From PALSA-894 sp963828625 (GTDB lineage Bacteria; Pseudomonadota; Alphaproteobacteria; Rhizobiales; Xanthobacteraceae), in contig CAWHEX010000010.1 in assembly GCA_963828625.1 (NCBI GenBank), positions 248,001-312,000 on the forward strand: a stretch of 64,000 nt of DNA, written 5' to 3'. Below, in pieces: positions 8,122 to 18,563 of the stretch (position 1 is the stretch's first letter; each line of letters opens with the position of its first letter). The notes beneath the pieces were generated by a model. That model was not told the origin of the DNA. It saw only the letters and a list, made by a program, of their open reading frames with translations, and ran no database searches. Both the position numbers and the translations under genes were made by a program.

Positions 8122-9047
8122 TTACGGCTTGAGATCGACAGCCGCCTTGTAGCTGCCGTCCATCAGGAACGGCACCGAGGTGTGTTGATGCGTGATCTTC
8201 CATGTGCCGTCGATGCGGCGAAAACCCACGGTCACGCGCGTCCACAGATCGACCTGTTCGCCGCCGGTCTTGACGCCGGTCATGTGGCCGAGCCCGTGCG
8301 CGAGCGCGATGTCGCCGCCGACGATCACGTCGAGATCGCCCATCGACCAGCCGATCGGACCATCCCAGGTGGAGAACCACTGCTCCAGCGTGGCCTTGTC
8401 GGTGCCCAGATAACGTAACGGCGGCGCGAGATCGTACGACACCGCGTCCGGCGCGAAATGCTTGAGCGCGAGATCGGCCACCTTGCCGTACAGCGCATTG
8501 GTGCGGTCGCCGAGGATCGCGCGGATCGCGGCCTGGTCGGCCGCATCCGCGTTGCCGTTCTGCGCGGCGGCAACGGACGCGAGCTTGTCGAGGCTCGTCG
8601 CCCAGCCGGTCTCCATGCCGTTCAGCATATACCGCGCCATGTCGGTGAAGCCGCTCGCCCGCGCATGCAGCGTCAGCTTGGTGCGCTTGCCGGCGGTCTC
8701 CAGCAGCACGGTGTTGTGCGACTCGACGACGCGCGTCGAATCCGGCAGTTCGACGAACGACGTGAACACCACGCGCTCGTGCGGCACGACCTCGTGGAAG
8801 TTCGCCGCCCATCGGGTACACGCCGCCGTCCGGCGCCTGCATGTGGATGAGGAGCTTGCCGCCCGGCCGAGGCATCGGCCTCGCAGCGCGGATTGGTGAA
8901 GCCATGTGGACCCCACCACTTCGCGAGATGCTTCGCGTCGATCCACAGGCGGAACACGAGTTCGCGCGGTGCGTCATAGACGCGCGTGATCGTCACCTCG
9001 CGTTGCACGATGGGCTTCGCGCTCGCGGCGTTGGCTGCGGCGGGCAT
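8122..9047 (-). CDS. SRPBCC (AHSA1-like) + SnoaL-like two-domain protein, frame broken twice
   Basis: From ATG 9047 (AGGGAG ribosome site) an AHSA1-type SRPBCC domain begins (VTITRVYDAPRELVFRLW, HLAKWWGPHGF). It changes frame near 8870 into RPGGKLLIHMQAPDGGVYPMGG, then near 8800 into FHEVVPHERVVFTSF. The last about 130 residues (AIRAILGDRTNALYGK to DGTWKITHQHTSVPF) are a SnoaL/SgcJ-like NTF2 domain. Removing one base at each break gives 307 aa with both domains intact, so single-base insertions are likelier than decay. Promoter C lies 23 bp upstream. Confidence 0.82.
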
Positions 9048-9069
9048 AATAAATCTCCCTGTTATCGAT

Positions 9070-9098
9070 ACGACGAACGGCCGAACGCGGGATCGACA
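9070..9098 (-). promoter_or_regulatory. ECF42-type promoter C
   Basis: Minus-strand TGTCGATCC (9098-9090), 9 nt, CCGTTCGTCGT (9080-9070): same blocks and spacing as promoters A and B, about 4-5 kb away. It lies 23 bp before ATG 9047, leaving a short leader that holds the AGGGAG ribosome site. Confidence 0.85.
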
Positions 9099-9177
9099 CG
9101 CCCCGCGAAGATTTTTCAGCAATATGCGGCCTGCCCCTCAAGCCATTGAGGGAACAGGCCAATCGTGGCTCCACCAC

Positions 9178-9681
9178 TCAGCGCTTCAGATATTCATCGA
9201 GCTTGTCGAACGCGCCGCCGAAGCCCTGTTGCATCGAGGCGGTGGCGGATTCGTACATCGCGCGCTCGTCCTCGCTCGCGTTGACCGGTCCGCCGCGCAG
9301 CGACACCGTGGTGCGGCCGCCCTCCTCGCTGAAGGTCACGACGTTCAGCACTTCGAGCGGCCACTTGCCGTCAAGCTGCTGAAACGGTGCGCGGGTGATC
9401 CCGCCTGCCGCATCCGAGAACGAACTCACGAACGCCAGCCGCTCCGGCGCGGCGATTTCGCGATAGATAAAGCGGCCGAACATCTCTTGGTCCTGGAACG
9501 CCATCGCGTAGTGGAACATGCCGCCGGGACGCAGATCGAACGCGATCACGCGAATGGCCGCGCCCTTCGGTCCCCACCACTGGCTCAACGCTTCGGCGTT
9601 GGTCCACGCCTTCCACACCAGCGCGCGCGGCGCATCGAACGTGCGCGCGAAGCTGAACTCCGTCGTCTCGGCCATGGTCAT
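9178..9681 (-). CDS. SRPBCC/AHSA1 domain protein
   Basis: 167 aa from ATG 9681, which overlaps the stop of the upstream SRPBCC gene (ATGA). The motifs FARTFDAPRALVWKAWTNAEALSQWWGPKG and GGITRAPFQQLDG are of the activator-of-Hsp90-ATPase-like branch. Such proteins bind hydrophobic ligands and are often paired with ArsR regulators. It is the last gene of the ArsR-VOC-SRPBCC-SRPBCC string; 130 bp separates it from the next gene, where promoter C starts a new unit. Confidence 0.88.
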   Translation of the reverse strand: MTMAETTEFSFARTFDAPRALVWKAWTNAEALSQWWGPKGAAIRVIAFDLRPGGMFHYAMAFQDQEMFGRFIYREIAAPERLAFVSSFSDAAGGITRAPFQQLDGKWPLEVLNVVTFSEEGGRTTVSLRGGPVNASEDERAMYESATASMQQGFGGAFDKLDEYLKR

Positions 9682-10139
9682 GCAGCCCTCCCGCGCTGGA
9701 GTCCGGCGAGCAAATCGTCGAGCAGCTCGAAGCATTCGGTCCAGCCGCCTTCGTGGCCGTCACGCGATTCATCCGATGTGAAGCCGGTTTGGGTGAACGT
9801 CATGCGGGTCTTCTTGCCGAGGTCCTCGAACGTCACGGTGACGACCGTCTCGATGCCGTCCTCGTCCCACACATGCGTCATCACGAGCTTCTTGTTCGGC
9901 ACGATCTCGCGGTACTCGCCGCCGAGGCCCAGCTCCTTGCCATCGCTCGCACGCATCACGAGGTGATACTTTCCGCCCACGCGGAAGTCCGCTTCCGAGC
10001 GCGGAATGGTGAAGTCCTTCGGGGCGGACCACCGGTCGAGATGCTTCTTCTCGGTCCAGCACTTCCACACCAGATCGACCGGCGCGTCGAACGTGCGGGT
10101 GATCGTCAGAACCCTCGCCTTCTCGTCCGTCTTGGCCAT
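9678..10139 (-). CDS. SRPBCC/AHSA1 domain protein
   Basis: 153 aa from ATG 10139. It starts ARVLTITRTFDAPVDLVWKCWTEKKHLDRWSAP and ends GGWTECFELLDDLLAGL, the usual AHSA1 boundaries. It is coupled by a 4-bp overlap to the next SRPBCC gene and follows the VOC gene by 14 bp. Ligand unknown. Confidence 0.88.
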   Translation of the reverse strand: MAKTDEKARVLTITRTFDAPVDLVWKCWTEKKHLDRWSAPKDFTIPRSEADFRVGGKYHLVMRASDGKELGLGGEYREIVPNKKLVMTHVWDEDGIETVVTVTFEDLGKKTRMTFTQTGFTSDESRDGHEGGWTECFELLDDLLAGLQRGRAA

Positions 10140-10153
10140 GATCGTTCTCCCGC

Positions 10154-10633
10154 TCAACCGGCGTACGCCTTCTCGACCGCCGCGATATCGATCTTCCGCA
10201 TCGTCATCATCGCCTGCATGGCGCGTTGCGCCTTGGCGGCGTCCTTGTCGCTGATCATGCGCAGCAGCGCGGTCGGCGCGATCTGCCAGGAGAGGCCGTA
10301 CTTGTCCTTGAGCCAGCCGCACTGCGACTCCGCACCGCCGTCGGCCGTAAGCTTGTTCCAATAATTGTCGACCTCGGCCTGCGTCTCGCAGCGCACGTAG
10401 AACGACACTGCCTCGGTGAATTTGAACTGCGGCCCGCCGTTGAGCGCGACGAACGTCTGATCCTTCAGCGTGAAGGTGACGGTCAGCACCTTGCCCTTCT
10501 GGCTCGGCACGGCGTCGCCGTAATAGTTGGTGTCGTGGATCTTTCCGCCGAACACCGAGATGTAGAACTTGACTGCTTCCTCGATGCGATCGTCGAACCA
10601 CAGGCACGGTGTAATCTGATGCGTCAATATCAC
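10154..10633 (-). CDS. VOC family protein (PhnB / 3-demethylubiquinone-methyltransferase-like)
   Basis: 159 aa. ITPCLWFDDRIEEAVKFYISVFGG, FVALNGGPQFKFTEAVSFYVRCETQAEVDNYW and CGWLKDKYGLSWQIAP are the hallmark blocks of the COG3865/COG2764 VOC branch, and the end MMTMRKIDIAAVEKAY is typical too. Despite the historical methyltransferase name the activity is unproven. It is the second gene of the ArsR operon. Confidence 0.9.
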   Translation of the reverse strand: MILTHQITPCLWFDDRIEEAVKFYISVFGGKIHDTNYYGDAVPSQKGKVLTVTFTLKDQTFVALNGGPQFKFTEAVSFYVRCETQAEVDNYWNKLTADGGAESQCGWLKDKYGLSWQIAPTALLRMISDKDAAKAQRAMQAMMTMRKIDIAAVEKAYAG

Positions 10634-10687
10634 GGACTGACTCCTCTTGATGCAAAGTGTGATTGATGGTGCCGCTGCGGGACGCGG

Positions 10688-11041
10688 CTATTTCCGGCGC
10701 TTGCGCCCGCGCTTTTCCTTCGCCTGCAATTCCTCGAGATAGTCACCGAGGCGGTCGAGGCTCGCTTCCCAGAACGCGCGATAGCGCTCGAGCCAATCGT
10801 CAACGTTCTTCAGCGCGGTGGGTTCGATGCGGCACGGGCGCCACTGCGCCTCGCGGCCGCGCGTGATGAGCCCTGCCCGCTCCAGCACCTTCAGGTGCTT
10901 CGACACCGCCGGCATGCTCATCTCGAACGGCTCGGCCAACTCCGTAACCGACGTCTCGCCAAGCGCGAGCCGCGCGAGGATCGCGCGCCGCGTGGGGTCC
11001 GCGAGGGCCGAAAAAGTGGCGCTTAGAGGATCGAGTGACAT
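10688..11041 (-). CDS. ArsR family winged-helix repressor
   Basis: 117 aa from ATG 11041. The sequence ATFSALADPTRRAILARLALGETSVTELAEPFEMSMPAVSKHLKVLERAGLI is a complete ArsR helix-turn-helix. No metal-binding Cys pair is visible, as in the ArsR members paired with AHSA1 genes. The tail is Lys/Arg-rich. Tandem AACC-N4-GGTT boxes lie 8-35 bp before the start, so autorepression of ArsR-VOC-SRPBCC-SRPBCC is likely. Confidence 0.92.
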   Translation of the reverse strand: MSLDPLSATFSALADPTRRAILARLALGETSVTELAEPFEMSMPAVSKHLKVLERAGLITRGREAQWRPCRIEPTALKNVDDWLERYRAFWEASLDRLGDYLEELQAKEKRGRKRRK

Positions 11042-11048
11042 CGTTATG

Positions 11049-11076
11049 AACCGATCGGTTATGTAACCTGTTGGTT
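11049..11076. promoter_or_regulatory. tandem AACC-N4-GGTT operator before arsR
   Basis: Two dyads, AACCGATCGGTT at 11049-11060 (perfect) and AACCTGTTGGTT at 11065-11076, are 16 bp centre to centre. Between them GGTTATGTAACC forms a further inverted pair. They sit just upstream of the arsR ATG (11041) and would cover the promoter, as expected for ArsR autoregulation. Confidence 0.65.
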
Positions 11077-11170
11077 TAATATTCCGCGAGGCGGCGCAAG
11101 TCAACCTACTTCGACGAATGAAGATCCGTTGAGTGGCCGGGGGCACGCGGCATGCTGGCTGGAAAATTGA

Positions 11171-11209
11171 ACGGCCCCGGCCGCAGGGGTTGGAGCAGGC
11201 CGGGGCCGT
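11171..11209. repeat. 12-bp perfect stem hairpin in 390-bp intergenic gap
   Basis: ACGGCCCCGGCC (11171-11182) pairs perfectly with GGCCGGGGCCGT (11198-11209) across a 15-nt loop. No T-run follows on either strand, so it is not a standard terminator. Otherwise the gap 11077-11432 between arsR (start) and the DUF805 gene (stop) shows no gene I can support. Confidence 0.6.
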
Positions 11210-11432
11210 CTCACCGGGAGCTCAGAGTCGCCCGGCTGAAGAACGCATTCGGGAGAGAGCTGCGTTTCTTCACGCAAGGTCCTCGCAAGCGCCGTGCCAT
11301 TTCGGCGTTACGCGTGGTCAAAGACTTAGATGGTTAAGGATTCGTCGCCGGCGAATTTTGCCGGGCACACGATGTGGCGCGCGGGGAAATTCTTGCACAG
11401 TCGCGCGGAAACAGACCGCGCGCCGCGGCTCT

Positions 11433-12915
11433 TCAGGACGCGAGCGCGCGCACCAGAAACGCGCGCAGTGTTTCTTCGATCTCGTCGGTCGTCGCGCTGT
11501 TCGAGCCGGGACGCATCCAGCCCATCGACGTCAGAATTGGGAAGTCGGAGACTTCCGGATTGTAGGTGCGATACCAGACCGACAGCAGATCGTTGCTCGC
11601 CCCGCTGACGATCCGCAGTTCGTAGGGACCGCCCGCCGCCGCATAGGTCTGGCGCTCCTTCGCGAACGCGCTCGCCCGTCCGACCTTGAGCAGCAGGTAC
11701 TCCGCCGGCAACGCGTCGACCGGCTTCGGCTCGCCGGACGCACCCGCTGCCGGCCGCTCGAATTGCATCAGCTTGCCGGAATAGGCACCGCGCGAGACCA
11801 CGGCCTGCAGCGGATGAAGCGTCCAGGCGGCGCGCAAGCCGGTCACGCTCGATGAGTCGATGACGAGCGTCGCCGGCAGCCGCGCCGGGCGCGTCTTTGG
11901 GATCGACGCCACATCGGCGCGCTCACGCGCGATTTCGAGGTCCTTGGCCCAGCGCGCATAGCCCCAATGGCCGAACGGCATGAGCGCGCAAACCAGCAGC
12001 GCGACCGTCCAGATCCGGCGGCGCGTGATGACCAGCCAGATCGCCAGCAGCAGCATGAAGTTCAGCGCGAGCGTCGGCAGGATCACCGAGGTGAACTGCA
12101 GCAGCGCCGCAAGCCACCACGGCTGCAGCTCCTTCGGCAGGTTCAGGTGAAACACGAGAAGCGTCAGCACGAACGCAAGGGCGAGCAGGCTCGCGAACGG
12201 TTCGCGCTCCTGCGGCGGCGGCGGGATCGGCTGGGTTTCGCGATAGCCGCGCTCGCGCCACGCGATCCAGCCGAGCACCACGACGAGACCCGCGAGCGGG
12301 ACCGGATTGATCAGATAGATCCACCACATCGCGCGGCCGACCCGGAGCATGATCTGAACGCCGGGCGCCAAGCCGGCCAGAATCTTCCACAGCGCGATGA
12401 ACGCAATGAAGACGCCGAACCCGAACGCGATCCAGCCCGGCACGCCGAACGGGTTGCGGGTACCGGGCGGCGTCACGCGCGTCGGCAGCGCGCAGAGGAA
12501 CAGCACGCAGCCGAGCGCGAGAAGCGCGTGATAAGGAAGCGCGAGATAGAGCACGCCGGTCGCAAAGCCGAACGACCACGGCGTCGCCACATAGGCGAGG
12601 TAGACATAGTCGGCGGCGAAGAACAGCGGCACTGCGAGGCCGATCCAGGCCGGCATTCCGGCATCGCGCGCGCGGCGCATGCAGATCCCGACGAACGCAA
12701 AAGACGAACAGCACGGTCACGGTCGGCTTGAACGCCATCGAGCCGACCAGCCCGACGGCGCCGCATGCGCCGCCGACGCCGCGGCATTGGGTGAGCGAGA
12801 AGATCGCCTGAAGGAGAAGCGGGAAGGCCGCAACGCTCGCCGCGTAAAGCGCGATGCGCAGCGCAGCCGCGAGGGCAAAGCGTTTGCGGCCGATCCGGCC
12901 GTAGAACCTGAACAT
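11433..12915 (-). CDS. DUF805-type multi-pass membrane protein with C-terminal soluble domain, frame broken
   Basis: It starts MFRFYGRIGRKRFALAAALRIALY, a DUF805 opening. The frame breaks at the A-run 12699-12702: dropping one base joins FVFAFVGICMRRARDAGMPAW, the second DUF805 landmark. The repaired protein is 493 aa with about ten hydrophobic segments, then a C-terminal extracytoplasmic-looking region of about 150 residues (LVIDSSSVTGLRAAW onward). Function unknown. Confidence 0.75.
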
Positions 12916-13042
12916 GGGAGCGCCCGTTGCCGTCTTCGGGATTTACACGACGGGGCTGTGGAGGCGCTTAACGCGCGGCAGAGAAACCCGCGGTTGCCAG
13001 ACTTATCGTTACGCGGCCGTAAATGTGGAACCGCGTACGATC

Positions 13043-13600
13043 TTAAATCCCGCCAAGCGCGCGCGGCAGCATGCGCTGGAGCACGGTGTCGCGGCGGATC
13101 ACAAAGTGGAACAGCGCGCCGCCGATGTGCATTCCGACGAGCGCGATCAGCAGAAAACCTGCCCAGCGATGGAACGCGAACAGCTGCTTCGCGAGCGCCT
13201 CGTTGTCGGCAACGATCTTGGGCAGATCGAACAGCCCGAAGAACGGCGTCGGCGCGCCGTAGGCCGAATTGGCGACATAGCCGACGACCGGCATCGCGAG
13301 CAGCAGCGTATAGAGCGCGCCGTGCACCGCGGAGGACACGGTCTTCTGCCACGGCTCGAGTGAGGGATCGGGCGCCGGCGCGCCGGCGGCAATGCGATTG
13401 ATCACGCGCAACACCATCAGTACCAGGATCAGTACGCCGAGCGACTTGTGCAGATTGTACAGCGCGTCCTGCGTCGGCCCTTGCGCGACGCGGTGCATCG
13501 CGATCGACACCGGCAGCGTCAGCAGCACGCAGGCCGCAATTACCCAATGCAGCAGCTTCGAGGTTGCCGGATAGCCGCCAGTCTGGCTCCCGTAGGTCAT
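13043..13600 (-). CDS. cytochrome b561 family protein
   Basis: 185 aa with four membrane helices. Helix histidines appear at SKLLHWVIAACV, YNLHKSLGVL, AFHRWAGFLL and GMHIGGALFHF, the two-haem ligand pattern of bacterial cytochrome b561. These proteins oxidise ubiquinol in the inner membrane, and some quench superoxide. Not in an obvious operon. Confidence 0.92.
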   Translation of the reverse strand: MTYGSQTGGYPATSKLLHWVIAACVLLTLPVSIAMHRVAQGPTQDALYNLHKSLGVLILVLMVLRVINRIAAGAPAPDPSLEPWQKTVSSAVHGALYTLLLAMPVVGYVANSAYGAPTPFFGLFDLPKIVADNEALAKQLFAFHRWAGFLLIALVGMHIGGALFHFVIRRDTVLQRMLPRALGGI

Positions 13601-13743
13601 CGGTTCGCTCCCGCATCAGGCTGCGCGAACCATAGCGTGCGCGGGCGCGGCGGCCCATGCGGCGGATTGGGCGCCAATGGAGGCCGCGGAGGACGCAAAA
13701 TCCCTCGCTTGCCGCACTGCGAAGCGGGTGTTATCTGCCGCGC

Positions 13744-15556
<1,813 letters not shown>

Positions 15557-15571
15557 TCGGCGGCTCAACGC

Positions 15572-16474
15572 CTACTTCTTCGGATCAGCTGTCGCTTCGC
15601 GTCTTTTCTGAGTTTCAATCGTGTGCGCTTCAAGCCAAGCTGAAAGCTTGCCGACATACACGTTCATGGAGTGATCTGCGATACCGCCAATCTGGCCGGT
15701 CCGAATGACCTGCAACAAGCCACGCGCGGTCCCCCAGATCTTCTGCAACACATTGGGTGGTCTGCGCGCCGGCGAAATGCCGAGCTTTCCGAAATACCGC
15801 GTATCGCCAACGTGCTTGTAGCCAGAGAAGATTGGCGGGACGCCCGGCACGACGTCGAATCCGTTCGTGATGCGATAGAGCGGCACCTTCACGTATTGAT
15901 CGAACGTTCTGTCCCCGGCCTTGGGGCAGCCGAACGTGTAGCAGGCCGCGATACTGTCACGTACTTCAGCCTCTTCGTCGTTCGCGAGCTCCGCGGTCGC
16001 CATGACAGCCAGCGCACCGCCGAGCGAGTGCCCGGTGATATAGACAGGCCGGGGCTTGTTCTTGAGCAATTTGCGAACCGTCTCGAACAGCCGGTCGCGT
16101 ATCGGGAAGTACGCCTGGAAAAATCCGGTGTGGACCTTCACGCCGCCCTGTAGCGCCACCAGCTTGACGCGCAAGTTGGTCCACCAGTCGAGCAGATCCT
16201 CGGTGCCGCGAAACACTACGACGATCAGATCTGGCCCCGCCACCACGAAGCCCGCCGTTCCCGCTTCACGATCGATGAGTCCTTCGCACTCGACCAAACC
16301 GAGATGAGCGAAGCCATCCCGAAACTGCGTGAACGCGTCGTCGTTCTCATCGAATCTGTCATAGGCGCGACGCGCGAGCCTCGCCATGAGCAACGCGGTA
16401 CGGTCCGAATAGGCGGCTCTGTAGGTGGGAATGGATTTAAGATCGTCGATCTCAATATCGACCTTCTGCGACAT
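15572..16474 (-). CDS. class 3 lipase-like alpha/beta hydrolase
   Basis: 300 aa from ATG 16474 (GGGGG ribosome site). The nucleophile elbow is VYITGHSLGGALAVMATAEL at about 155-175. The probable catalytic Asp is in NGFDVVPGVPP and the His in ADHSMNVYVGKL. No signal peptide is visible, so it is probably cytoplasmic or exported by another route. It ends 15 bp from the lepA stop, tail to tail. Base composition is somewhat less GC-rich than the neighbours in places. Confidence 0.87.
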   Translation of the reverse strand: MSQKVDIEIDDLKSIPTYRAAYSDRTALLMARLARRAYDRFDENDDAFTQFRDGFAHLGLVECEGLIDREAGTAGFVVAGPDLIVVVFRGTEDLLDWWTNLRVKLVALQGGVKVHTGFFQAYFPIRDRLFETVRKLLKNKPRPVYITGHSLGGALAVMATAELANDEEAEVRDSIAACYTFGCPKAGDRTFDQYVKVPLYRITNGFDVVPGVPPIFSGYKHVGDTRYFGKLGISPARRPPNVLQKIWGTARGLLQVIRTGQIGGIADHSMNVYVGKLSAWLEAHTIETQKRREATADPKK

Positions 16475-16626
16475 GGAAGCCCCCAGAAGCTGACAACTCC
16501 TGAGCTTGCCACATTTCAATTTATGGCTGCAAGGCGCTGGCGCGGAGCGGACGCGGTATATCGCTGGGCTGAAGGTGGATGCGTGATCGGCGGCGCAATA
16601 ATTTTTTGCAGTGCTGATGCTGCCGT

Positions 16627-17487
16627 CTATCGCTGCGCCGAGACTGGAATTACCGGGCTTGCGCGCTGGACGATCGGCGGCCGCCACACCTTCACGATGC
16701 CGAAGCGCTCGGGGTGTGCGCGATAAAGCTTCGCGATCGCCTGCAGCGTACGGAAGCGCTGCCTGTGCTCCTCGAAATCGACGCGCGGCATATCGTCGGG
16801 GAGATTCAGCAGCATCGACTCCAGCATCACCATCGCACGCAGATGACGCGCGCGGCGCATGTTGAGCTGCTCGAACGTGAGCGCGATGACGAAGCGGTGT
16901 TCCTCCATCGCACGGCCGAGCGCGAGATCGATCGAGTCGTCGTTCGTGCACTTCTCGCTGACGAGGCTGATGAGCGGCGCGTAGGTCGCGCGATAGTCAT
17001 CCTCGCGCACGAGCCGGATGCGCTCGGTGCGGCCATTCTCGGTGACGGTCACGCTCGCCAGCCTGTCGGTGATGCGCTCGCCGATGCCGCGCCGCTTGCG
17101 TGCGCTGCTTTCGGGATTCGCCGGAAACGTGATGACCGGATTGTCGACCGTGGTCAGCTTCGCGGCGCGCCGGATCAGATAGACGCGGTACTGGTTCGGC
17201 CAGACGTTCCAGATGCGACGATCGGATACGATCGTGTCGAACTTCAGATGATTGTCCACCACCATGTTGAGCGTGATGTTGATGGTGTTGCGGTCGTCGC
17301 CGCGCACATAGTCGAGCCAGCCGGTCGCGTAGCGGCCGAGGATCGTGAGGCCCTTGCTGCCGGCGCCGCCGAGTGAACGGATGATCGCGCCGGTGATGAC
17401 CGCGCCGATATAGACCGCGAGCACGCCGAGGCCGAACAGCAGGCCGTCGAGAATCTGATTCCAGTTCTCCGAGAGATAGGCGTGCAT
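16627..17487 (-). CDS. conserved membrane-anchored protein, function unknown
   Basis: 286 aa. One or two N-terminal membrane segments (ILDGLLFGLGVLAVYIGAVITGAIIRSL) precede a soluble region with NTINITLNMVVDNHLKFDTIVSDRRIWNVWPNQYRVYLIRRAA and a helical C-terminus. I recognise no named family. It lies downstream of the PRC-barrel gene but is separated from it by a terminator at 17524-17559, so it probably has its own promoter. Confidence 0.7.
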   Translation of the reverse strand: MHAYLSENWNQILDGLLFGLGVLAVYIGAVITGAIIRSLGGAGSKGLTILGRYATGWLDYVRGDDRNTINITLNMVVDNHLKFDTIVSDRRIWNVWPNQYRVYLIRRAAKLTTVDNPVITFPANPESSARKRRGIGERITDRLASVTVTENGRTERIRLVREDDYRATYAPLISLVSEKCTNDDSIDLALGRAMEEHRFVIALTFEQLNMRRARHLRAMVMLESMLLNLPDDMPRVDFEEHRQRFRTLQAIAKLYRAHPERFGIVKVWRPPIVQRASPVIPVSAQR

Positions 17488-17523
17488 CCGCAGGCTCCGG
17501 GATTCGCCTGCGGCCTAACATGA

Positions 17524-17559
17524 AAACCGCCCCGCGCGGAAATCCGGGCGAGGCGGTTT
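17524..17559 (-). terminator. intrinsic terminator after the PRC-barrel gene
   Basis: Inverted repeat AAACCGCCCCGC / GCGAGGCGGTTT (one mismatch). On the minus strand it is followed by a short T-run, directly after the PRC-barrel stop at 17581. Confidence 0.7.
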
Positions 17560-17580
17560 CGTCGAACGTCGCGGATGCGC

Positions 17581-17958
17581 TTACATCCAGTAAGGCGGCA
17601 CGCGATAGTAGTCGTAGACCTGCTGGGCGCGCTTGCGGTCTTCCCAGTCCCAGTCGTTGTCGTTGGCGTAGTTCGGCGCGCCCTTGAGCTGAACGTCCGA
17701 GATGTTCACCTCGTAGCCCGCGAGCTTGGTGTTGTAGGTGAGCAGCGACCACGGAACCGGATAGTGCTCGTGGCCGATGCCGAGGAAGCCGCCGAAGCTC
17801 ATCACCGCGTAGGCGACCTTGCCGGAGAGCTTATCGAGCATGATGCGCTCGATCGAGCCGATCTTGTCGCCGTTCGAGCGGTAGACGTTGGTGCCTTCGA
17901 CCTTGTCGCTGCCGATGAGGCTTGCGGTTTCGCGTTGTTCGACCGTGGCGGATGCCAT
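17581..17958 (-). CDS. PRC-barrel domain protein
   Basis: 125 aa. LIGSDKVEGTNVYRSNGDKIGSIERIMLDKLSGKVAYAVMSFGGFLGIGHEHYPVPWSLL is the PRC-barrel fold named for photosynthetic reaction centre H subunit. The C-terminus is aromatic-rich (YDYYRVPPYWM). Such stand-alone barrels are common stress-associated proteins in Hyphomicrobiales. It starts divergently from the small basic protein gene at 18097. Confidence 0.9.
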   Translation of the reverse strand: MASATVEQRETASLIGSDKVEGTNVYRSNGDKIGSIERIMLDKLSGKVAYAVMSFGGFLGIGHEHYPVPWSLLTYNTKLAGYEVNISDVQLKGAPNYANDNDWDWEDRKRAQQVYDYYRVPPYWM

Positions 17959-18096
17959 TTTGGGAATCTCCTTCTGCGGTTCGTGTCACCGTTGGGGCGA
18001 TAACGGTACGGACGGCTCGGCGGTTCCGGAGAAACTGGAACTGCGACAACGAATTCGCATTGATTTTGAGGGAGACGAGAACCGAAGGAGAGTGCG

Positions 18097-18400
18097 ATGC
18101 CGCGCGGCGACAAGTCGGTCTACACCAATCGCCAGAAGCGCAAGGCGGAACACATCGAGGAAGGTTACGAGAAGCGCGGCGTGTCGAAGAAGGAAGCCGA
18201 ACGCCGCGCCTGGGCGACCGTGAACAAGGAAGAGGGCGGCGGCAACAAGAGCGGCTCCGGCCGCGGCGTACCCGACACGAAGGTATCCTCGCGCAAGGGC
18301 GGACGGCTGGGCGGCCGTGCAGCCGCGCGGCGTCCGGCGGCGGCGCGCTCAGCCTGCCAAGAAGGCCGCTGCGATCCGCAAGCGGCGCTCAGCGCGATAG
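18097..18400 (+). CDS. small basic KGG-like stress/plasmid-stabilisation-type protein, one frame break
   Basis: It begins MPRGDKSVYTNRQKRKAEHIEEGYEKRGVSKKEAERRAWATVN, then SGSGRG. As written the frame runs on to 18519 with an unlikely Cys/Pro tail. Dropping one base near 18345 gives the Lys/Ala/Arg tail AQPAKKAAAIRKRRSAR and a stop at 18400 (100 aa), as in relatives. Probably a nucleoid- or stress-associated basic protein; no tested function is known to me. Confidence 0.78.
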
Positions 18401-18499
18401 GCGCGCTCCCGAGCGCCGAATGCATCTCGGGGCAGTGCAAACCCGTATCCCAGACTCGGCCGCCTGCGGCGATACGGCCCCTTTCCACACGCTCTCTTT

Positions 18500-18516
18500 T
18501 TGCAAATAATTTGCAA
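18500..18516. promoter_or_regulatory. Fur-family-like palindrome before cupredoxin gene
   Basis: TTGCAAATAATTTGCAA is a perfect 8-1-8 palindrome 47 bp before ATG 18564. The 7-1-7 core resembles Fur-superfamily boxes. A 14-nt segment (ATTTGCAATAGCAG) recurs on the opposite strand at 43011-43027. Confidence 0.6.
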
Positions 18517-18563
18517 TAGCAGGATCGTGGCAACGCCCGATCCGGGGAGCAGGGGCGCATGTC

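Noticed and set aside
11330..11608. A 92-residue plus-strand ORF before the DUF805 stop
   Set aside because: Most of it is antisense to the DUF805 gene, composition is Arg/Ser-rich and no ribosome site is seen.
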